Source: Tannerellaceae bacterium
GTDB lineage: Bacteria > Bacteroidota > Bacteroidia > Bacteroidales > Tannerellaceae
Assembly (NCBI GenBank): GCA_031279915.1
Contig: JAITHO010000010.1
Coordinates: 1 to 13,373, forward strand
Direction of reading: 5' to 3'
Length of the DNA: 13,373 nt
Positions within the stretch are counted from its first letter, which is position 1. Every line of letters begins with the position of its first letter. The position numbers and the translations under genes were made by a program. Below the pieces are notes generated by a model that worked only from the letters and a program-made list of their open reading frames with translations, ran no database searches and had not been told where the DNA came from. Positions 1 to 6,684 of this stretch are shown here, piece by piece.

Positions 1-28
1 CCTCAGCCGAGCATATCGGTAGCCTCCC

Positions 29-77
29 AATGAAAAGGAGGTCATTTCTCTATCGTGGGAATGACCTCCTTTTCATT
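29..77 (-). terminator. Perfect 18-bp hairpin, probable terminator of the LVIVD gene
   Basis: Positions 29-46 and 60-77 are perfect reverse complements (18 bp) around a 13-base loop. The hairpin lies 33 bases past the stop codon of the minus-strand LVIVD lipoprotein gene, where a terminator is expected. There is no long T-run after the stem; the stem itself carries TTTT near its 3' end. It could work in both directions if a plus-strand gene ends just left of the window. Confidence 0.65.
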
Positions 78-110
78 AGAAGCTTGCGACTTTGGGCGAA
101 GAGCTTTTGC

Positions 111-1385
111 TCAGGTTCCCTTGTTCACGGGGATATGGCTGAGGCGTTTTATATCCTTCGGATCGCTATAATCATAGAGATAGAAGCCGTCCTGGCCTAT
201 CATGAAAAGATAATTGCCGGTGGGGATGACGTCATAAGCCTGTATGCTGGGGAATTTGGCGAGCTGATTTTCCTTCAGCTTATTCTTGTCGGCCAGGTCG
301 TACACTTTCAGGCCGCCGGGGCCGTCGCAAACGAAGAGGGTGTTGCCGTCGACTCCAAGTCCGTAGGGTTCCTCCATGAGGTAGGAGCTAACGAGTTCCG
401 TTTCGCGATAATCGTCCGAAAGCTTGACGATGTCGAGCTGGTTAGCGGATCCGCCGCAAGCCGATCCGCCGCGCATGGTGATATAGGCGTAATGATCCTG
501 AACGACGACGGGGTCGCAGCTTCGCACGTGGGAATAGCTGGAGATTAATGCAGGCTTGGTGGGAAATTCGAGGCTATAAACAAACATGCCGTTGGGAGCT
601 CCGAAGAAAATATGGTCGTCGTGGATGAACATTGTTTCGAAATAGTTGATGTATACCTTGTCGGTAATTCCTACAGTCGAGGCCTCAACGTCGCATATCA
701 GGAGGGAGTTGTCGATCATCAGATAGAGATAATGATCGTATAATCCGAAGCGGGCCATAGAGCCGGTTTGTCCGATTGAGCCTCCGCCTCCGCCCAGGTT
801 TCCGCCCGGAGACGCAGCAGGAGGCGATGGGCTGAGATTATTCCAGTCACCCTCCGGATAGCTTGAGGATTGAGTCTTTCGCTTGACGCGCTTCACTTCC
901 CAGCCGACGATCAGTCCTTTACGAAGGTCGTATTCGCATCCCAGGCTGGGATCTTTGAGCGGGGGAAGGTTGTAGGAGAGCACGTCTTTGATGCGTCCGC
1001 TCTCCGTCACATTGCTGAGGTCGGAGATGTCGAGGATAGCCACGTCGACGTAGTTGCCGGCATAGAGGCTCTGGTTTCTGATGGCTATATCCTTGCATCC
1101 GCCCACTGAAAGGAAGCTGAGGTTGCGGGGAGCTGTGGGATCGGATACGTCGATGACGTGTATGCCTTCGTCGACTTCAACTATAAAGAGCAGATTGTCT
1201 TTAAAGCAAATCTTGCCGGGATTCTTCAGCTCGCGAGCCGTGGAAGTGGCGAAGGCCGAGCGCATCGTTTCGAAGTCCATGTAGATGGGAACGTTCAGAT
1301 CGGTTTCAATGAAATGAGTATCTGCACATGATGCCCATAGCTGAAGGGCTAAGAAAAATAAACTGAGATTGCCTAATGTTTTCAT
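111..1385 (-). CDS. LVIVD-repeat (beta-propeller-like) lipoprotein
   Basis: A 424-residue predicted exported protein. The start chosen is the ATG at 1385, because it gives a signal peptide ending in a lipobox-like LWASC with the acceptor cysteine at residue 20. An upstream in-frame ATG would run through the neighbouring gene and add a non-signal N-terminus. Residues about 55-130 hold LVIVD-type repeats, with the pattern 'hydrophobic strand, VIDVSDPTAP' and 'VAILDISDLS'. A low-complexity Ser/Pro then Gly-rich linker (about 183-208, including five consecutive Gly) separates these from a second block of similar repeats (about 209-424, for example 'GLKVYDLAD' and 'FYLYDYSDP'). Such repeats form beta-propeller-like folds and in Bacteroidetes are usually cell-surface or periplasmic; substrate and partner are unknown. 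The gene begins 13 bases after the stop of a small beta-barrel gene on the same strand, so the two are probably co-transcribed and may work together at the outer membrane. Confidence 0.8.
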   Translation of the reverse strand: MKTLGNLSLFFLALQLWASCADTHFIETDLNVPIYMDFETMRSAFATSTARELKNPGKICFKDNLLFIVEVDEGIHVIDVSDPTAPRNLSFLSVGGCKDIAIRNQSLYAGNYVDVAILDISDLSNVTESGRIKDVLSYNLPPLKDPSLGCEYDLRKGLIVGWEVKRVKRKTQSSSYPEGDWNNLSPSPPAASPGGNLGGGGGSIGQTGSMARFGLYDHYLYLMIDNSLLICDVEASTVGITDKVYINYFETMFIHDDHIFFGAPNGMFVYSLEFPTKPALISSYSHVRSCDPVVVQDHYAYITMRGGSACGGSANQLDIVKLSDDYRETELVSSYLMEEPYGLGVDGNTLFVCDGPGGLKVYDLADKNKLKENQLAKFPSIQAYDVIPTGNYLFMIGQDGFYLYDYSDPKDIKRLSHIPVNKGT

Positions 1386-1398
1386 TATTATAAGGAGA

Positions 1399-1995
1399 TT
1401 AAAAAGTGATACCAACTTTGAGTGAGAGCCTGTTGTATACAACGCTCTCTGCATAATAATAGTCGTGGTCCCAAACATAGCGTAGCGTATGCCTTCTGTA
1501 TCCCGCCGCCAGTGTAATTCCCAAGTCTTTTGATAATTTGATGATGATGCCGGCCTGCGGATTGAACAGCCAGCCGCCTTCGGAATAAATGTCGGTATAA
1601 TTGGGAGCAAAGTCGACCATGTAATAGCCTCCCTCCCGCAAATTCTCCAAGCCTATCAGATAGCCGGCTTGCATGGTGACGAAGGGGATAATCCGACGGT
1701 CGCCGAAGCGCCAGCTCACATTAGCCGTGACAGGCAGATACGTCTCCAAATAATATTCAGCCCCAACGCCAAGTCCGGCCGAAAGGTTGTCCATGAACGA
1801 GTAGTTCATTCCGTAGTGAAAGATAAAAGGCGAAGAAGGCGTCTGCCTGGAGTTACCTTTAGCTATCCCAACTTCTGCCAGGCTAACAAACTTGCCTCGG
1901 CTAACGAAGCGCGAGGATTCAGAGTCTGCCCCCTGCCCAAAGGATTCAGACAAGCAAAAGGCAAGCAAGAAAAGGGAAATGATGATGTGTTTCAT
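1399..1995 (-). CDS. Small outer-membrane beta-barrel protein (porin-like)
   Basis: A 198-residue protein with an N-terminal signal peptide (hydrophobic stretch at residues 4-14, cleavage probably near FGQG at 19-22). Alternating hydrophobic/polar strands follow, rich in Tyr, Gly and Phe, as in 'LSAGLGVGAEYYLE' and 'FVTMQAGYLIGLE'. The last residues (LSLKVGITF) end in the terminal Phe typical of BAM-assembled outer-membrane barrels. The length suits an eight-stranded barrel. It is the first gene of a likely two-gene unit with the LVIVD lipoprotein, 13 bases downstream. No transported substrate can be inferred. No clear TAnnTTTG promoter was found in the 155 bases upstream. Confidence 0.75.
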   Translation of the reverse strand: MKHIIISLFLLAFCLSESFGQGADSESSRFVSRGKFVSLAEVGIAKGNSRQTPSSPFIFHYGMNYSFMDNLSAGLGVGAEYYLETYLPVTANVSWRFGDRRIIPFVTMQAGYLIGLENLREGGYYMVDFAPNYTDIYSEGGWLFNPQAGIIIKLSKDLGITLAAGYRRHTLRYVWDHDYYYAESVVYNRLSLKVGITF

Positions 1996-2092
1996 TGTGT
2001 ATACATGTTAAGAATGATCTGTTGTTATATATAATAGGATGTATCTGCCGGAAAAACGCTGCACCATCCGATGCGAATGATTTTAAATAATA

Positions 2093-2124
2093 GCGGCGAC
2101 GCTGTATCGCTACACTGCCGCCGC
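2093..2124 (-). terminator. Hairpin terminator of the oxidoreductase gene
   Basis: On the minus strand, 26 bases after the oxidoreductase stop, GCGGCG pairs with CGCCGC. An inner TGTA/TACA stem is capped by a GCGA (GNRA-type) tetraloop, with a small internal loop between the two stems. The sequence that follows on the minus strand is rich in T and A (TATTATTTAAAAT). The position and structure support transcription termination, with weaker support from the tail. Confidence 0.6.
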
Positions 2125-2150
2125 ATTGCTCTGAATAATATATTCGACAT

Positions 2151-3587
2151 TTATAGATTATAATACTTCTCCCACCCTTTGCGCGGAAGCTCGCCGCAGA
2201 GGAGCTGGTTGGCCAGCGGATCATTTATGATGCGCTTGGTTTCGCGGTCAAAGATGATCTTCTTGCCTGTCCATTGAGCTATAACTCCGAGGCAGAATAC
2301 CTGGCTGAGGGGGCCGGCGATAGAGAAAGGCGAGCGAGGTTTCTCCTTACCCATGCAGCTCAGCAGGAAGTTAGCATAGTGATTCGAGGGGCTTTTGGGA
2401 ACTTCGGGGAGGCGCGGCTCCATCTCCTTTGCCTTCTCCGCCGGAATGATCGAGAGCGAGCTGCCGTGCGAGCCGCCTTTGAAGGTCAGCGTCTTCGAGT
2501 AAATCTCCTTACCCGGATTCAAGCGCATGGGCTGAATCTTGCCGCCGGCCACGGGAGGTATGTTCGGATCGATTTGCGATACTCCATAGCCTTCCGGAAC
2601 GGCAGGAATGTTGTCGAGCCCATCGTACCAGTTGATGACAAGAGGCGGCATTGCTCCACGGGCCGGAAACTTAAACTCAAGAGTTGACGACATTGGGAAG
2701 AAGAAGGGATTGTGATCCTTCAAGTAAGTCGGATTAATCTCGTAAGGCAAACCCAGGTCGAGGAACTCGTGGATGGTATCGATGATATGCGCACCCCAAT
2801 CGCCCAGCACTCCCATGCCAAAGTCGTACCAGCAGCGCCACTGGCCGTTCACGAAGTCGCGGTTGTAATCATGCGGCTGACGAACGCCCAGCCATACGTC
2901 CCAGTTCATTGTCGAAGGAATGGGCTCGGCCGTCGGGAAGGACGCTATCCGCGGATTCCATGGATGCCAGCGGCGGGCGTTGTTCATGTGGGCCGTTACC
3001 GACGTTACGTCTTTGATGATGCCGGCCTCGACCCATGTCTTGAATTGAAAGTAATTAGCCTCGGAATGTCCTTGATTCCCCATCTGCGTAACGACCCCAA
3101 ACTTGCGTGCAGCTTCCATCATGAGCTCAACCTCATGGAAGGTGCGAGCCATCGGTTTCTCAACGTAAACATGCTTCTTGCGCGACATGGCTTCCATTGC
3201 AACCGGAAAGTGAGCATGATCGGGCACTCCAGCCGTTATGGCATCTATCTTGCTGCCCATCTTGTCGAGCATCTGGCGATAATCCTGAAAACGCGGAGCG
3301 TTGGGGCACTTGGCGATGATCTCCTGCGTATGCGGAGCTCCCATATCGACGTCGCAGAGCGCAACAATGTTGCAAAGGCCGGTCTTGATAAACTCATTGG
3401 CTATCTCCCCTCCGCGAAAACCTATACCAACGAGCGCAAGATTAACCTTGTCGTTGGCGCTAACTCGCGGACTAACCGGCATAGCCGCCATAAGCGGATT
3501 CTGAAACGTGGGGAGAACGGTAGCGGCAGCCGAAGCTGCAATTGCCTGCTTTAGAAACAAGCGGCGTGAACTGTTGTTTGATTTCAT
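2151..3587 (-). CDS. Tat-exported Gfo/Idh/MocA-family oxidoreductase
   Basis: A 478-residue NAD(P)-dependent oxidoreductase of the Gfo/Idh/MocA superfamily, probably periplasmic. The start at 3587 is chosen because it opens with a twin-arginine signal (SSRRLFLK at residues 6-13, followed by an Ala-rich hydrophobic stretch and a LMA-A cleavage region near 32-35). The Rossmann fold follows: VGIGFRG at 53-59, the acidic CDVD end of strand 2 near 78-81, GVPDHAH at 120-126, and the family EKP motif with its catalytic lysine at 143-145. GDWGAH (262-267) supplies the conserved active-site histidine region in the C-terminal alpha/beta domain. Exported members in Bacteroidetes act on sugars or sugar derivatives. 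Some related proteins (GH109) use NAD to hydrolyse glycosides, so either chemistry is possible. No carbohydrate-operon genes lie nearby to narrow the substrate. The gene stands alone, with a hairpin terminator just after it. Confidence 0.88.
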   Translation of the reverse strand: MKSNNSSRRLFLKQAIAASAAATVLPTFQNPLMAAMPVSPRVSANDKVNLALVGIGFRGGEIANEFIKTGLCNIVALCDVDMGAPHTQEIIAKCPNAPRFQDYRQMLDKMGSKIDAITAGVPDHAHFPVAMEAMSRKKHVYVEKPMARTFHEVELMMEAARKFGVVTQMGNQGHSEANYFQFKTWVEAGIIKDVTSVTAHMNNARRWHPWNPRIASFPTAEPIPSTMNWDVWLGVRQPHDYNRDFVNGQWRCWYDFGMGVLGDWGAHIIDTIHEFLDLGLPYEINPTYLKDHNPFFFPMSSTLEFKFPARGAMPPLVINWYDGLDNIPAVPEGYGVSQIDPNIPPVAGGKIQPMRLNPGKEIYSKTLTFKGGSHGSSLSIIPAEKAKEMEPRLPEVPKSPSNHYANFLLSCMGKEKPRSPFSIAGPLSQVFCLGVIAQWTGKKIIFDRETKRIINDPLANQLLCGELPRKGWEKYYNL

Positions 3588-3734
3588 GGCTATAATATGA
3601 TTTAATAAATATTGGTGATTTGAAAGTTTTTCGGAAAAAATGCGCGTAAATGTAGGGAAATATCTGTTCGGAGGATGCAACATTCCGGCAAGTTCGCTCG
3701 TTAGAGTATGTAAAAAATATTAATAGAGATAAGT

Positions 3735-4466
3735 ATGAATACAAAGAAAAGTTTTTTACTGATGGCTTCCATGATAGTTTTTAGCTCATGTTTAATCAAT
3801 TCTCGTACCATCGAAGGAAACGGGAAAGTGGTCACACGCAACATTGCAATTACCGACTACAAAGAACTCAACGTTGGCGGCAGCGTTGACGTCGAGTATG
3901 AAGAATCAGCCGCCGCCCCCTTCTTAAGCATTACGCTCGACGAAAACCTCTTTGAGTACATAAGAGCTGAGGTCGAAGGCTCTGAGCTCAAGATTGGCCC
4001 CAAGCGCGAGAATGGCGTTGGCGTCAATATTCGCCCTACCGTCTTTAAGGCCAAAACCAACTCGCGCATGCTGGAGGAAGTTAGCCTCTCCGGCTCCGGC
4101 AATATCAATGCCCGAAACATATCGGCCTCATCCTCATTTGAGGCCAACCTCTCCGGCAGCGGCAATATGAATATTGAACGGATTAACGTGAAAGACCTGG
4201 AATGTAGCCTCTCCGGCAGCGGCAACATTCGCATATCCGGCTCAACCGGCAAAGCAGAATACAATCTGTCGGGCAGCGGCAACATTAAGGCCGCCGATTG
4301 CCAAGCTGAGCGCGCCGAAGCAAGCCTTGCCGGTAGCGGCGACATCCAGCTGCATGCATCTTCAACCCTCGAAGCCTCAATCGTCGGCAGCGGGAACGTA
4401 CTCTACAAGGGAAATCCCCAACTGAAGTCAAGCAAGATCGGCTCCGGAAGCATTAAAAGCTTCTGA
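3735..4466 (+). CDS. GIN-domain (DUF2807) lipoprotein with seven GSG repeats
   Basis: A 243-residue protein with a short signal peptide and a lipobox-like FSSC (Cys at residue 19), so probably a lipoprotein of the periplasm or outer membrane. The pattern 'GNGKVVTRNIAITDYKELNVGGSVDVEY' at about residues 28-55 is the usual opening of the head GIN domain. From residue 118 the protein is built of seven coils, each with [LIV]xGSG[NDS], with GSG at 120, 141, 161, 180, 200, 218 and 236. The spacing of 18-21 residues is that of a right-handed parallel beta-helix. The underlying DNA repeats too (CTCCGGCAGCGGCAAYAT at several coils). Function is not established for the family; roles in cell-envelope adhesion have been proposed. 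The gene is transcribed divergently from the oxidoreductase; the 147-base gap between them has no strong consensus promoter. Confidence 0.85.
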   Translation: MNTKKSFLLMASMIVFSSCLINSRTIEGNGKVVTRNIAITDYKELNVGGSVDVEYEESAAAPFLSITLDENLFEYIRAEVEGSELKIGPKRENGVGVNIRPTVFKAKTNSRMLEEVSLSGSGNINARNISASSSFEANLSGSGNMNIERINVKDLECSLSGSGNIRISGSTGKAEYNLSGSGNIKAADCQAERAEASLAGSGDIQLHASSTLEASIVGSGNVLYKGNPQLKSSKIGSGSIKSF

Positions 4467-4524
4467 TCGGACTGCATTGCCCCCACAATCTGCTTTTCCG
4501 AGAACGATAAATCAGCAACAAAAA

Positions 4525-4560
4525 AAGGTGGAGAAACCTTATACGGGCATTCTCCACCTA
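4525..4560. terminator. Hairpin terminator between convergent genes
   Basis: AGGTGGAGAA (4526-4535) pairs with TTCTCCACCT (4550-4559), a 10-bp stem with a 14-base loop. It lies about 60 bases after the GIN gene stop. A run of seven A residues precedes and slightly overlaps the left arm. On the minus strand that run becomes a T-tail, so the element is a textbook intrinsic terminator for leftward transcription and a weaker one, without a T-run, for rightward transcription. Confidence 0.7.
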
Positions 4561-4690
4561 TCATTCATGAAGATTGGGAGTTGGAATTTCTCCCTGATTT
4601 GTCATTACCACTGCCTTCCTAATGCTGCTTTTGAATTATGAATCATAAGGCTTGTGATCTGCCTTTCGATTCATAAGCCCAAAATTTGAC

Positions 4691-4961
4691 CAAAATACAG
4701 CTGTACAAGGCGCCAAGACTGGAAATTTGGCGCCTCATACGCGCGTACAAGGGGCCAAGACTGGAAATTTGGAGCCTCATACGCGCGTATGAGGGGCAAA
4801 GACAGAAAATCTGGAGCCTCATACGCGCGTATGAGGGGCAAAGACAGAAAATCTGGAGCCTCATACGCGCGTATGAGGGGCAAAACAGAAAATCTGGAGC
4901 CTCATACGCACGTATGAGGGGCAAAAACAAAAAATCTGGAGCCTCATACGCGTGTACGGAG
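4691..4961. repeat. Tandem array of seven 42-base units with 20-bp palindromes
   Basis: Seven head-to-tail units start at 4691, 4733, 4775, 4817, 4859, 4900 and 4942. The period is 42 bases, except 41 for the fifth unit. Each central unit is a perfect 20-bp palindrome (CCTCATACGC plus its complement) followed by a 22-base spacer. Units at 4775 and 4817 are identical. The outermost units (4691, 4942) are degenerate, as expected when an array grows and turns over in its middle. The spacer contains a second dyad, CAGA-AAA-TCTG (4803-4813). The palindrome core is 14 bases of strictly alternating purine and pyrimidine. Spacers are the same in all units, so this is not a CRISPR array. The biological role is unknown. 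Confidence 0.92.
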
Positions 4962-5022
4962 GTCATAAACGGGACACGGTCTTTAATAAAATATTGTATC
5001 ACCCGTAAAATGAATAAATAGC

Positions 5023-5065
5023 GGGGCAAATCGTGAATTTTGCAAGCTTGATAAATTGTTGCCCC
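5023..5065 (-). terminator. Inverted repeat downstream of the fimbrial anchor gene
   Basis: GGGGCAA (5023-5029) pairs with TTGCCCC (5059-5065), and inside it AATTT (5036-5040) pairs with AAATT (5053-5057). The loop contains an 8-base palindrome, CAAGCTTG. It lies 82 bases after the stop of the minus-strand anchor gene and is followed on that strand by T-rich sequence (TATTTATTCATTTT). It may be the terminator of the fimbrial unit; the interrupted stem makes this only moderately likely. Confidence 0.4.
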
Positions 5066-5146
5066 ATTGATGAGTTCGACGGGCTCAGCTACCGTAACAA
5101 AAGTTGGCTTTTGCGCTCGATCCTGGCAAATGACAAATCCGGAAAT

Positions 5147-6574
5147 TTATTGTTTTGGGCGACCGTCTTGGGAGATGGTGATTTCCTGCTGCAATGTGCC
5201 CGACTTGATGTAGATGCGGCCATACCGTGCTTGTTCGGAATAGTTTGGCGCGGCTATGAGCTCAAGAGTGCGTAAGGAGGCTGCGCGTTCGACATGCAGC
5301 TCATCGCCTCCCTCAACATTCAGCCATTCGGATAGAGAAGCGTCGGCGCTTACCGACCACTTCGGATAGGTCGTAAAAACTTTGAGCGAAAAGGCTTTCT
5401 TATCCATGCCCATATTTCCCGATGATCCGTTGGCATCGAAGTGAATGTGCTGAACGCTGACGCCAAGCTTGTGCTCGCTGTTGAAAACGATATGCCCAAG
5501 TCCGAGCTCTTCGGTTTCAACTTCGGCATTGATGAAGGACGCGGGCATTATTGCCGCCTCTTCTGGGCTATCGTATCCTTCGCCGCTAATGCCGGTGATT
5601 AATATTCGGTAACGATAGTTGCGCAGGAGGGGTAGGAAGTCGCCATTGTCGTCTTGAATCTCTGCGCAGTAGTATTTAGACTTTTGGGCCGGTTTGTCTA
5701 TTTTGAGGACTATGCAAGTAGGCACTTTTCCGCGCGTTTGAGGATCTTCGGGGATATAAATCTCGCGCTCCATCAATGGAGTCGACACTCCTGCATTGGG
5801 TCGGAATTTGAAGCCGAATCCTTGTGTGTTAAGCGCAGCATCAACAGGAATTCTCGGCGTCTCGGCGATATTCCCGTTAGGCCCAAAAGCCGGAGCCACG
5901 TAGCCTTTGTTTTTCGTGTTGAAAATATATACGGAGTCAATTCTCCAGTTGTTGACATTGGATGAGCCGGCAACATCTATGCGCGCAATGGAGCGAATCA
6001 TTTTTATCTCAGAAACGACAGTTGAATTGGCAGGGATGATAGCTGATTCGCCATACATGGGGAAAGAGTAATCATGTTCGTTATTATCGCCGGTCCAGGG
6101 ATGGGTGTAGTCGAACACGAAGTAGTCGAGTATGGTTTGCTTCGTGACATTGCCAATCTTGCTATCGTTTTCGAGGCGATCGTTTATCTCATCGCTAAAA
6201 AGATGGCTGACGTTGGCCAGCAAAATTAACCTTGCGTTGATAGCCTCCATAGCAATATCAAAGATCTTCGACGTGGATGATTGATTGTTCCGAATGTCGC
6301 CAACTGAGATATGCTTGTAATAATATTCGCCGTAAGGGCCGGTTCTGAAAACGAGAATATCGACGGTTTTGATGTCGTTCTCGTCTATTGTAGAATAAGA
6401 AAATGTAGCAGGGGCGTTAGTGCCGGGGATGTATAGAGTGAGCGATAGTTGCTTCAGATTGTTGTTCGCAGAAGGGGGCGTCAGCTCTGTTTCGTGAAAC
6501 AATTCTTCGCCGGCACAAGATAAGAGAGTTATGAGAGAGAGGAGATAGATTACTGCTTTGTAATATTTGTTCAT
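5147..6574 (-). CDS. Mfa2/FimB-like fimbrial anchor or accessory lipoprotein with C-terminal BACON-like domain
   Basis: A 475-residue lipoprotein: the signal peptide ends in LITLLSC with the cysteine at residue 20. The body has fimbrillin-fold features seen in Mfa2/FimB-type proteins, including 'TVDILVFRTG' in the first domain, a central 'IRSIARIDV' strand and 'RNYRYRILITGI' near the end of the fimbrillin part. No arginine occurs between the lipid-bearing cysteine and the first fimbrillin strands, so the arginine-directed cleavage that activates shaft subunits has no site here. That fits an anchor that keeps its lipid. Residues about 375-475 resemble a BACON domain (WSVSAD...WLNV...LIAAPNYSEQARYGRIYI...ITISQDG), a module linked in Bacteroidetes to carbohydrate or mucin binding. 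The gene follows the major-subunit gene on the same strand, with a hairpin in the 110-base gap. It could instead be a tip or other minor subunit. Confidence 0.78.
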   Translation of the reverse strand: MNKYYKAVIYLLSLITLLSCAGEELFHETELTPPSANNNLKQLSLTLYIPGTNAPATFSYSTIDENDIKTVDILVFRTGPYGEYYYKHISVGDIRNNQSSTSKIFDIAMEAINARLILLANVSHLFSDEINDRLENDSKIGNVTKQTILDYFVFDYTHPWTGDNNEHDYSFPMYGESAIIPANSTVVSEIKMIRSIARIDVAGSSNVNNWRIDSVYIFNTKNKGYVAPAFGPNGNIAETPRIPVDAALNTQGFGFKFRPNAGVSTPLMEREIYIPEDPQTRGKVPTCIVLKIDKPAQKSKYYCAEIQDDNGDFLPLLRNYRYRILITGISGEGYDSPEEAAIMPASFINAEVETEELGLGHIVFNSEHKLGVSVQHIHFDANGSSGNMGMDKKAFSLKVFTTYPKWSVSADASLSEWLNVEGGDELHVERAASLRTLELIAAPNYSEQARYGRIYIKSGTLQQEITISQDGRPKQ

Positions 6575-6632
6575 GTCTTAGAGCTTTGATTAATAATTTG
6601 TCGTTGCATTAAGTTTCAGAGAGAAAGGAATA

Positions 6633-6660
6633 AACAGAGGCGGGAGAAACCGCCTCTGTT
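6633..6660 (-). terminator. 11-bp hairpin between the fimbrial major subunit and anchor genes
   Basis: AACAGAGGCGG (6633-6643) pairs perfectly with CCGCCTCTGTT (6650-6660) around a six-base loop. On the minus strand it begins 24 bases after the major-subunit stop and is followed by a pyrimidine-rich tail with T residues. It looks like an intrinsic terminator. Since the anchor gene starts about 60 bases further on with no recognisable promoter of its own, it may terminate only partly, or stabilise the 3' end of the major-subunit message. Confidence 0.7.
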
Positions 6661-6684
6661 GTTGAAATTTGGATTCGATTTGAA

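Larger units (their letters stand above)
4467..5146. other. 680-base repeat-rich gap between convergent genes
   Basis: The stops of the plus-strand GIN gene and the minus-strand fimbrial anchor gene face each other here. The gap holds a terminator-like hairpin (4525-4560), a small GGGAG/CTCCC dyad (4576-4594), a tandem palindrome array (4691-4961) and a second inverted repeat (5023-5065). Open frames that cross the array or the sequence beside it show no start context or recognisable protein, so no gene is called. Confidence 0.8.

Noticed and set aside
1386..1610. Longer N-terminus for the LVIVD lipoprotein starting at 1610
   Set aside because: It would overlap the beta-barrel gene by about 210 bases and bury the lipoprotein signal peptide inside the protein.
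2712..3554. 280-codon plus-strand frame opposite the oxidoreductase
   Set aside because: It is wholly antisense to a gene with clear Rossmann and EKP motifs; its translation shows no recognisable domain.
3588..3734. Promoter for the oxidoreductase at TACATTTA on the minus strand
   Set aside because: It differs from TAnnTTTG in the last base and the nearest TTG is 23 bases away, so the match is too weak to call.
4691..4961. CRISPR array
   Set aside because: Both the palindrome and the intervening 22 bases are repeated in each unit, so there are no unique spacers, and no cas genes are present.
4643..5029. Open frames of about 70-130 codons crossing the palindrome array on both strands
   Set aside because: They stay open only because the repeat unit lacks stops in several frames. 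One unit is 41 bases and shifts the frame, no frame is favoured, and there is no signal peptide or known domain.
5033..5275. 80-codon plus-strand frame after the array
   Set aside because: More than half overlaps the 3' end of the fimbrial anchor gene in antisense, and it has no recognisable features.
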